From Salimicrobium flavidum (GTDB lineage: Bacteria; Bacillota; Bacilli; Bacillales; Halobacillaceae), in the NCBI RefSeq assembly GCF_900156645.1, contig NZ_FTOC01000002.1, positions 186,001-250,000 of the forward strand: a DNA stretch of 64,000 nt. Reading direction: 5' to 3'. Below the pieces are notes generated by a model. The model worked only from the letters and a program-made list of their open reading frames with translations. It was not told where the DNA came from and did no database searches. Each line of letters begins with the position of its first letter. The first letter of the stretch is position 1. A program made the translations under genes and the position numbers. Below are positions 57,719 to 64,000 of the stretch, one piece after another.

Positions 57719-59350
57719 TCAGGTTCTCTCCTTTTTCAGAACGTAATAGAAGACATAAATAGCGAGTGCGCTAAGGATGACAATGAGCAGGGAAGGAAGG
57801 GCCGCTTCCTGTATTTGTTCATCACTGGCATATTGATAGGCCTTTGTAGATAAAGTGTCGAAATTGAAAGGGCGTAAAATGAGTGTCAGTGGAAGTTCTT
57901 TCAATATTTCAATGAATGAGAGAATGAAGCCACTGATTACAGCTCCTTTCACCATGGGCAGATCCACTTTGAAAAAGGTCACTTTGGAGCCTTTTCCGAG
58001 CAGGCGGGAAGCGTCATGATAATTTTTGTTCGTTTTTTCGAATTCAGCTTCGACTGCGTTGAATCCGATGGCTAGAAAACGGATCGCATAAGCCATAATC
58101 AGAATAAGAAGGCTTGTGCTAAGAAATAGAGTGGATTCTGCCTGAAAATAGTCATAGACAGCAGCGAGAAGATTGTCTATGTAAATGAAGACAGAGCTTA
58201 TTCCAACAGCGATGACCGCTCCAGGTATAGAATAACCGAGAATCGTCATTTTCGAAAGCGCTTTGGCTGGGAGCGACTTGTTCATTCTGGTGAAGTTCGC
58301 AATGATCAGAGCACCGATCATGATCATTGCAGCTCCTGACGTGGCGGCTATGAGTGAATTGAGGACGAGAGACCAGAACTCAGCATCGATCACCTTATCG
58401 TACGTAAGGATCATCCAACTGAAGAGTTGAGCGACCGGTATAAGGAAGCCGAGAGAGAATACAATGAAACAGTAAGTGAATACGCTCCATTTCTTAACGC
58501 CTGTCAATGGCTTGGACTGTAACGGGTGAACGCGTGAAGTGGTATGACTGTACTGTTTTCTTCCGCGAAGCAGTCGCTCTCCGATCAGGAGCAGGGCTAT
58601 GATGAACATGACGGTGGCGGACAATTTAATAGCCGATGCCAAGTCGTTCATCCCGAACCATGTCTGGAAAATAGCGGTCGTAAATGTAGGAACGCCGAAA
58701 TACTGCACGACTCCGTAGTCATTAAGCACTTCCAGTAACACGAGGCTGGTCCCTCCGATAATCACACCCCGGGAAATAGGGAGTACTACCTGGATGTAGA
58801 TATCTTTCCCGCTTTTCCCGAGAATACGGGCATTCTCAATCAAAGATGCCGACTGTGTCTCGAGATAGGTCTGGGTCATCGTGTAGACATAAGGAAACAG
58901 GAACAACGTGAAAATGGAAGTGGCTCCCGGAAGATTCAGGATATCGATGGTGATGTCCCAGCCGAATGTATCTCTGAATAGCTGAGGGATCGCCCCTGTG
59001 TAATTGAACATACCGTGATAGGTGTAGCCTGCGATATAAGGGGGGATAGCCAGCGGCAGTATAAGTCCCCATTTGAAGAAACGCTTTCCGGGAAAGCTGT
59101 AAGCCGTGACCAGCCATGCGAGACTGGTTCCGATAAGAATGGTTGCGCTACCGGTGAAAAATAACAGCAGACCCGTGTTTTTAAGCAGATCCGGTAACAG
59201 ATACTGTCGGACGTGGGCCCACTGATCGGCCGTCTCTGTGAAAAATTGCAGAAGAATGACAAGGTTCGGTGCGAGCACTGTCAACACAATTCCAACGGTC
59301 AAAAGACTCCATATATTGATGTATCGTGATTTGAATAAGGAAAAGTTCAA
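57719..59350 (-). CDS. fbpB: Ferric iron ABC transporter permease (FbpB-like)
   Basis: 543 residues forming two fused permease halves, about twelve helices. EAA-like loops are ASLIENARILGKSGKDIYIQVVLP in the first half and NKNYHDASRLLGKGSKVTFFKVDLP in the second. Fused double permeases are typical of the FbpB/SfuB iron family. Start is TTG 59350, within the operon. Expression is probably reduced by the hairpin between it and the binding-protein gene. Confidence 0.88.
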   Translation of the reverse strand: MNFSLFKSRYINIWSLLTVGIVLTVLAPNLVILLQFFTETADQWAHVRQYLLPDLLKNTGLLLFFTGSATILIGTSLAWLVTAYSFPGKRFFKWGLILPLAIPPYIAGYTYHGMFNYTGAIPQLFRDTFGWDITIDILNLPGATSIFTLFLFPYVYTMTQTYLETQSASLIENARILGKSGKDIYIQVVLPISRGVIIGGTSLVLLEVLNDYGVVQYFGVPTFTTAIFQTWFGMNDLASAIKLSATVMFIIALLLIGERLLRGRKQYSHTTSRVHPLQSKPLTGVKKWSVFTYCFIVFSLGFLIPVAQLFSWMILTYDKVIDAEFWSLVLNSLIAATSGAAMIMIGALIIANFTRMNKSLPAKALSKMTILGYSIPGAVIAVGISSVFIYIDNLLAAVYDYFQAESTLFLSTSLLILIMAYAIRFLAIGFNAVEAEFEKTNKNYHDASRLLGKGSKVTFFKVDLPMVKGAVISGFILSFIEILKELPLTLILRPFNFDTLSTKAYQYASDEQIQEAALPSLLIVILSALAIYVFYYVLKKERT

Positions 59351-59376
59351 TGAAACCCCACGCTTTCAGATAGCAG

Positions 59377-59412
59377 AAAATGTCGTACCTTGTAAAGGAT
59401 ACGACATTTTCA
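59377..59412 (-). terminator. Intercistronic hairpin/terminator between fbpA and fbpB
   Basis: AAAATGTCGTACC pairs with GGATACGACATTTT (one mismatch), followed on the minus strand by TTTTC. Partial termination would leave more binding protein than permease. Confidence 0.7.
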
Positions 59413-59415
59413 TCA

Positions 59416-60492
59416 TTACTTCCAGCCCGCTTCGTTCATGATTTCGATGGCACGCTGGTTGTGTTCACCCAGTTTCTCAAGAGGAAGGTCCTGCTCTTTG
59501 AATTCTCCCCATTCCTGAAGGGTTTCTGCAGCTTCCACGTCAGGATTCACAGGATATTCGTAATTGGCTTCCGCAAACTGGGACTGTACTTCTTCTGTAG
59601 TCAGATACTCGATGAACTTTTTGGCGTTTTCAGAATTACTGCTGCTTTGTGTCATTCCGATACCGCTGATGTTCACATGGGCCCCGTCAGATTCCTGGTT
59701 CGGGAAAATGATACCGAGCTGTTCAGCTACGTCCACTTCTTCCTCATCTTCAGAATTCAGCATTTTCCCGAGGTAATATGTGTTCATGACTGCGACGTCG
59801 CCTTCTCCGGCAACGATGGCTTTCGCCTGATCACGATCTCCGCCCTGCGGCTCCCGGGCCATGTTATCGACAATACCTTCTGCCCATTCTTTCGCTTTTT
59901 CCTCGCCTTCAAGAGCGATCATCGAAGCGAGAAGGGACTGGTTATAAATATTCGAGGACGAGCGGATAAGTACTTTGTCCTGCCATTCTTCGTTTGTAAG
60001 GTCTGCGTATGTCTGGATAGAGGATGGATCCACCCGGTCTTTATGATAGGCGATGACCCGTGCACGCTTTGTAAGGCCAACCCATTGCTTATCAGAATCT
60101 ATGAATTTCTCAGGAACATTTTCCTGAACCGTTTCACTTTCGACCGACTGTAAGAGGTCCTGGGATTTGGCACGATCCAGGCGTCCGGCGTCTGCTGTAA
60201 TTAGAAGATCAGCCTCAGAAGCCTGCCCTTCACGGTCCAGACGGGCAATCAATTCATCATCTTTTCCTTCGATGACATTGACTTCGATTCCCGTCTCTTC
60301 AGTGAACTGATCGTACAGTTCCTGGTCTGTTTCGTAATGGCGTCCGGTGTATAGGTTGACTTCGCCACCGCTTTCTTCCGATGCGGATGTGTTCTCTGTT
60401 TCTTCTCCGCCTGACTCCTCTGAACTGCTTCCGCAGGCAGCGAGAAGAAGGAATAGAGCGAAGAATATGGAGGATGCTAGAAGTTTCTTCAT
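59416..60492 (-). CDS. fbpA: Ferric iron ABC transporter substrate-binding lipoprotein (FbpA/FutA-like)
   Basis: 358 residues: signal peptide with lipobox LLAAC, an acidic Ser/Glu/Gly linker, then a class II binding fold (VNLYTGRHYETDQELYDQF, GDVAVMNTYYLGKML). The paired tyrosines in NTYYLG and the Tyr in TGRHYETD are typical iron ligands of the family. AAGGTGGAA precedes ATG 60492. A Fur box lies 34 bp upstream, so uptake is expected to rise when iron is scarce. Confidence 0.9.
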   Translation of the reverse strand: MKKLLASSIFFALFLLLAACGSSSEESGGEETENTSASEESGGEVNLYTGRHYETDQELYDQFTEETGIEVNVIEGKDDELIARLDREGQASEADLLITADAGRLDRAKSQDLLQSVESETVQENVPEKFIDSDKQWVGLTKRARVIAYHKDRVDPSSIQTYADLTNEEWQDKVLIRSSSNIYNQSLLASMIALEGEEKAKEWAEGIVDNMAREPQGGDRDQAKAIVAGEGDVAVMNTYYLGKMLNSEDEEEVDVAEQLGIIFPNQESDGAHVNISGIGMTQSSSNSENAKKFIEYLTTEEVQSQFAEANYEYPVNPDVEAAETLQEWGEFKEQDLPLEKLGEHNQRAIEIMNEAGWK

Positions 60493-60525
60493 GAAGATTC
60501 CACCTTTTTTTCAATTTTTTAAATG

Positions 60526-60540
60526 AAAATGATTATCATT
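60526..60540. promoter_or_regulatory. Fur box before the iron operon
   Basis: TGAAAATGATTATCA matches the core TGATAATNATTATCA with one difference, and AAAT/ATTT extend it. It lies 34 bp before the fbpA start codon. Confidence 0.85.
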
Positions 60541-60640
60541 TGCAGAATCAATTCTATAACATTTTGAACAATAGTCAATACTTTATCAAAAAAAAAACAG
60601 AAAGCTTTTAGATCTCTGTCTTGACGTTTTGTTTGAATTT

Positions 60641-60655
60641 GGCTCTGTTGAAGCC
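60641..60655. mobile_element. MITE-like terminus, isolated
   Basis: GGCTCTGTTGAAGCC matches the left terminus of the MITE family, without a right end nearby. Probably a relic. Confidence 0.4.
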
Positions 60656-60680
60656 GGGGGATAACAGCATAGTCTTGAAA

Positions 60681-61016
60681 TTATAGAAATGCCGTAGTTC
60701 GTGCTTCTTCCACCTGTTCTTCGATCGACTGGATGAAATCTTCCCCTTCTGTCTGGTCGAGAAGACCGGAATCCATCGGTAGCAGCACATCCGATTCCGA
60801 ACTTTGACTTTCCCTTCCTAACCGGACGACAAAGCCTTCATCCGATTCTTCGAAAGTCGTTTCTTTGACGGTAGCGGGCTCCTGTCATTCTATTTCTTCC
60901 ACCGTGTCCACTTTATCGATATGGTATGCTTGGTCATTCTCGCTATAGTCTGAGGTTAATAACAAGGCTGCACCAAGACCTATAGTAATAATCAGTGTGT
61001 GTATATATCTTTTCAT
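60681..61016 (-). pseudogene. Small secreted protein gene broken by an in-frame TGA
   Basis: Starts MKRYIHTLIITIGLGAALLL (ATG 61016, GGAG nine bases upstream), a signal peptide or anchor. After 43 codons (ending DTVEEIE) there is TGA at 60885-60887. The same frame then stays open for a further 67 codons (QEPATVKETTFEESDEGFVV onwards, later LLPMDSGLLDQTEGEDF) up to TAA at 60681-60683. Composition on both sides is similarly acidic. A single nonsense change in an exported protein of about 110 residues is the simplest reading. I do not recognise the family. Confidence 0.65.
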
Positions 61017-61172
61017 GAATTGGCTTCTCCTTTTCGATGACTTGCCCATTATTGTAGTGGGTGGGGAAGAAATGTCAATCAAAACATAATAGGTAGTTGA
61101 TTTTTCTGCAGTTCTTGGTAAAGTGATGAAAGGAGTATTATGTGCCAGTCTACTATTCAAGGAGGAAGAAGC

Positions 61173-62624
61173 ATGGGTTTACTCGAAAGTATTATAGGTC
61201 AATTCAACAATATATTGTGGGGGTACGTCCTTATTATAGTACTCCTCGGGCTTGGGCTATGGTTTTCCATCAAGCTTAATTTCGCCCAGTTCCGTCTCAT
61301 TCCCGAGATGTTCCGCGTTCTATTTGATAAACGCTCGATCACGGCGAAAGGAAAGAAAGGAACTTCAGCCTTTCAGGCGTTCGCTATCAGTACGGCATCA
61401 AGGGTAGGAACGGGTAACCTTGCCGGGGTAGCCGCAGCTGTTGCGACAGGCGGACCGGGAGCCGTGTTCTGGATGTGGCTTGTTGCTGTGCTCGGAGGAG
61501 CCTCGAGTTTCATCGAAAGTACACTCGCTCAGATTTTCAAAACACCTGAGAAGAATCAGTACCGGGGCGGTCCGGCTTATTATATGGAAAAAGGCCTGAA
61601 CAACCGTACACTCGGAATTGTATTTGCGGTTACGATTACGTTTACATATGGCCTCGTTTTCAGTTCTGTGCAGTCGAATACGATAGCGTCCGCTTTTGAA
61701 CGTTCCTTCAATCTTGATGGATGGGTACTCGGTCTAATTTTGACCGTCATCGTTGCTTCCATTATTTTCGGTGGATTAAGCCGTGTCGCTCAGGTGACGC
61801 AATATATCGTCCCTATCATGGCATTTTTCTATATCGCTCTAGCTTTATATGTTCTCTTTCTTAATATCGGCCAGGTGCCGGACATGTTCGGGCTTATTTT
61901 CTCCAGTGCTTTCGGATTCCGTGAATTTGCGGGAGGTACCGTCGGTGGTATGATTATGATCGGTGTGCAGCGTGGCCTGTTCTCGAACGAGGCCGGGATG
62001 GGTAGTGCGCCGAACGCTGCGGCTACTTCCGAGGTCACTCACCCCGTGAAGCAGGGACTGATCCAGACACTCGGAGTGTTCATCGATACGTTGATCATCT
62101 GTAGTGCCACAGCTACGATCATTCTTTTCTCCGGAGAATACGCAAACCCGGGAGGAGCAGAAGGGATCCAGCTTACTCAGATGGCTTTTGAAAATGAAAT
62201 CGGACAGTGGGCATCCATCTTCATTGCTGTCGCTATCTTTCTGTTCGCTTTCAGTTCCATCGTCGGTAACTACTATTACGGAGAGACGAATATAGAATTC
62301 ATTCATACCAGTAAGAAATGGATGCTAATCTATCGTTTCGGTGTTCTCGCAATGGTTATGTTCGGTGCTGTCGCTGAATTCGGTCTCGTCTGGTCGATGG
62401 CGGATATGACGATGGGAATCATGGCTCTCATCAACCTGTATGCTATCTTCCTGTTATCGAAGATCGCCTATGCAGCGCTGAAGGATTATATGATTCAGCG
62501 CAAACGTGGCGAAGATCCTGTGTTCTATCAGGATCACCTGCCAGGTGTAAAAGGGATGGAATATTGGAAACGCACCGATGCAGTCGGTGATGACAAGAAA
62601 GATTATGAAGAGTATGGGTCCTGA
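61173..62624 (+). CDS. Alanine/glycine:cation symporter (AGCS family)
   Basis: Sodium-coupled uptake of alanine or glycine. 483 residues and about eleven helices. Family motifs include GKKGTSAFQAFAISTASRVGTGNLAGVAAA, GGPGAVFWMWLVA and SNEAGMGSAPNAAATSEVTHPVKQG. ATG 61173 follows AAGGAGGAAG; the frame from 61140 is not used. AlsT and YrbD are B. subtilis relatives. It is transcribed alone and ends at a terminator. Confidence 0.92.
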   Translation: MGLLESIIGQFNNILWGYVLIIVLLGLGLWFSIKLNFAQFRLIPEMFRVLFDKRSITAKGKKGTSAFQAFAISTASRVGTGNLAGVAAAVATGGPGAVFWMWLVAVLGGASSFIESTLAQIFKTPEKNQYRGGPAYYMEKGLNNRTLGIVFAVTITFTYGLVFSSVQSNTIASAFERSFNLDGWVLGLILTVIVASIIFGGLSRVAQVTQYIVPIMAFFYIALALYVLFLNIGQVPDMFGLIFSSAFGFREFAGGTVGGMIMIGVQRGLFSNEAGMGSAPNAAATSEVTHPVKQGLIQTLGVFIDTLIICSATATIILFSGEYANPGGAEGIQLTQMAFENEIGQWASIFIAVAIFLFAFSSIVGNYYYGETNIEFIHTSKKWMLIYRFGVLAMVMFGAVAEFGLVWSMADMTMGIMALINLYAIFLLSKIAYAALKDYMIQRKRGEDPVFYQDHLPGVKGMEYWKRTDAVGDDKKDYEEYGS

Positions 62625-62643
62625 GTGACTCACAGTAATTCTG

Positions 62644-62690
62644 AGAGGGTTCTGATCATCCGGTGAAGGGTGTTTCAGAACCCTTTTTGT
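62644..62690 (+). terminator. Terminator of the AGCS gene
   Basis: AGGGTTCTGA pairs with TCAGAACCCT, followed by TTTTTG. Confidence 0.88.
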
Positions 62691-62717
62691 TTGGCTACCC
62701 TGAAAATAAATATTCAG

Positions 62718-62872
62718 GCGGACGCTTATCCAGAGGCAATGCTTCAGCTACCCGAGTTCCCGTCGGAGTCGCCGCCTTTATCTATATCCACCTTATTAAG
62801 CTTGAATCATAACAGAGCCCGAAAATTTTCATGTATCCTGGTGCAAATATCTTTGCATGAACGTCTCTGTTA
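62718..62872. repeat. Inverted 155-bp copy, right arm
   Basis: Reverse complement of 56786-56940 with one difference. It runs straight into MITE 6, as the left arm runs straight into MITE 5. Confidence 0.9.
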
Positions 62873-63035
62873 AAGTCTGCTGTTGATTTAAGAACGAAGG
62901 GTGGAGACGCCTGCAGGAAGAGCATGAACGGAAAATCACCGGAATCGAACGTAGGGAGATCCCGGGAGTTTTCGTCATGCCCGCGGCAAGTTCCCACCCG
63001 TAGAATTAAAAATCAACAATGAACGAAACAAAGCC
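62864..63035. mobile_element. MITE-like element 6 (172 bp)
   Basis: TCTCTGTTAAAGTCTGCTGTTG at the left and AATGAACGAAACAAAGCC at the right (degenerate). Inner CACCGGAATCGAACGTAGGG and CATGCCCGCGGCAAG match element 4. Confidence 0.7.
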
Positions 63036-63136
63036 TTTTGTTTAAGGGAAAACAGGAGATGTGGCGTCCTTTTTCGTTTTTGTCGGTCCCTGTGCTAAAA
63101 TGACAGGAGAGGTCTGAACGAAAAGGATGGATGATA

Positions 63137-64000
63137 GTGAGTATATTGATTGCAGAAAACCTTGCTAAAGGTTACGGAGATAAAACGCTCTTTGATGAGT
63201 TGTCGTTTACAGTAGAAGCTAAAGAACGGATCGGCCTGATCGGAGTGAATGGGACCGGTAAGTCCTCCTTGATGAAAATTCTGGCCGGCATCGAATCGAC
63301 GGATGATGGCAATATCCAGCATGCCAAGGATTTTCACGTAGAGTATTTATCCCAGTCCCCTGAACTTGATGACGATAACACGGTCTTTGAACAGATTTAC
63401 TACGGAGATTCAGAGGTCATGCGAGTGTTGCGCAGGTATGAGAAAGCTCTGCAGCAGACGATGAAAACCCCTGAAGATGAACGGGTGCAGGAAGAACTGA
63501 TGAAGGCCCAGGAACAGATGGAAGACGCAGGCGCGTGGGAAGCGAGCACCGAAGCGAAGAAAGTGCTCTCCCGTCTCGGTATTGAAGAGTATGACCAGAA
63601 AGTGGAAGAACTCTCCGGCGGTCAGAGGAAGCGTGTCGCTATTGCTAAGGCACTCCTTCAGCCAGCGGATCTTTTACTTCTCGACGAACCGACGAACCAC
63701 CTGGACAATGAAACGATCGAGTGGCTTGAGGAATACCTGAGCCAGTACAAGGGAGCTTTGATGCTCGTTACGCACGACCGGTATTTCCTGAACCGGGTGA
63801 CGAATAAGATATTCGAACTTGAAAGAGGCCAGTTATACGAGTATACAGGGAACTACGAAGTCTTCCTCGAGAAGAAAGCGGAACGGGAAGAACTCGAAAA
63901 GCGTAGAGAAGCGAAACACCAGAATGTTCTGAAACAGGAACTCGAATGGCTGAAGCGTGGTGTGAAGGCCCGCGGCACGAAACAGAAGGCGAGAAAGCAG
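63137..64000 (+). CDS. ABC-F family ATPase (YfmR-like), 5' part
   Basis: Ribosome-associated ABC-F protein with no membrane domain; YfmR-type members help translation at difficult sites. The window holds the first 288 codons or so and no stop. It begins with GTG (reads MSILIAENLAKGYGDKTLF) after AAGGATGG; an in-frame ATG lies at 63131. Walker A GVNGTGKSS, signature ELSGGQRKRVAIAKAL, Walker B LLLLDEPTNHLD and the start of the inter-domain linker (KAEREELEKRREAKHQ) are present. The second ATPase domain lies beyond the window. Confidence 0.88.
   Translation, partial: MSILIAENLAKGYGDKTLFDELSFTVEAKERIGLIGVNGTGKSSLMKILAGIESTDDGNIQHAKDFHVEYLSQSPELDDDNTVFEQIYYGDSEVMRVLRRYEKALQQTMKTPEDERVQEELMKAQEQMEDAGAWEASTEAKKVLSRLGIEEYDQKVEELSGGQRKRVAIAKALLQPADLLLLDEPTNHLDNETIEWLEEYLSQYKGALMLVTHDRYFLNRVTNKIFELERGQLYEYTGNYEVFLEKKAEREELEKRREAKHQNVLKQELEWLKRGVKARGTKQKARKQ

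Noticed and set aside
60681-61016. Selenocysteine or programmed readthrough at TGA 60885
   Set aside because: No hairpin resembling a bacterial SECIS follows the codon, and the protein is not a known selenoprotein type. A nonsense change is simpler.
61140-61172. Upstream ATG for the AGCS symporter
   Set aside because: It has no ribosome site, and the one for ATG 61173 (AAGGAGGAAG) lies inside this extension.

Overview
The window is ordinary chromosomal DNA from a moderately GC-rich, low-GC-phylum Gram-positive bacterium (Bacillaceae; a Halobacillus-like or related halotolerant bacillus is my best guess). This rests on Bacillus-type genes and signals: treP-treC-treR with TTGTATATACAA operators, a lia envelope-stress operon, an MhqR-type box, a BirA-type site before bioY, an S-box (SAM-I) riboswitch before metX, a Fur box, strong AGGAGG ribosome binding sites and many Rho-independent terminators. 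I see no rRNA, tRNA, phage, CRISPR array or complete insertion sequence.

Layout. 0.3-6.6 kb: trhO, pncA and the trehalose PTS operon treP-treC-treR, with three TreR-like palindromes between pncA and treP. 6.9-12.3 kb: an aconitase-family enzyme, a GAF-STAS stressosome-type protein, a TspO-like membrane protein, an MhqO-type dioxygenase and a TRIC-like channel. 12.6-18.5 kb: cysK, the ypmS-ypmR pair, a nuclease-helicase fusion and bioY. 18.5-24 kb: TetR/MMPL efflux pair, a small oxidase-like membrane protein, an M24 peptidase and a 219-bp tandem repeat. 24.2-29.6 kb: liaI-liaH-liaF-liaS-liaR, rpiA and a lipoprotein with a degenerate deacetylase domain. 29.8-31.6 kb: metX under a SAM riboswitch and a DUF2188 protein. 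31.9-41.2 kb: a sugar ABC transporter without its ATPase, a LacI regulator, ThuA, two Gfo/Idh dehydrogenases, a TIM-barrel isomerase and a DUF624 protein; this looks like a 3-keto-glycoside catabolic locus. 41.3-51.7 kb: an FAD enzyme, an SLH-L,D-transpeptidase, a TetR regulator, RarD, an MFS pump, free-standing EIIA-Glc, a GH32 sucrose-6-phosphate hydrolase, NiaR and cardiolipin synthase. 51.7-56.3 kb: a TM2 protein, a probable structured small RNA, an HtrA protease divergent from a CssRS-like two-component system, and an acyl-CoA thioesterase. 57-62.6 kb: a Fur-controlled ferric-iron ABC transporter, a broken small gene and an AGCS amino-acid symporter, all enclosed by 155-bp inverted copies. 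From 63.1 kb: an ABC-F ATPase that runs off the window.

How parts work together. TreP is an EIIBC protein without an EIIA domain, so the lone EIIA-Glc at 47.4 kb is a natural phosphodonor for it. The lia genes form an envelope-stress module, and HtrA with its divergent two-component system forms a secretion-stress module. The most unusual features are non-coding: a hairpin repeat family that sits, in one polarity, right at gene 3' ends; a MITE-like family ending in GGCTCTGTT/AACAGAGCC; the 219-bp array; and a multi-hairpin RNA with two identical ACCCCUCU motifs.
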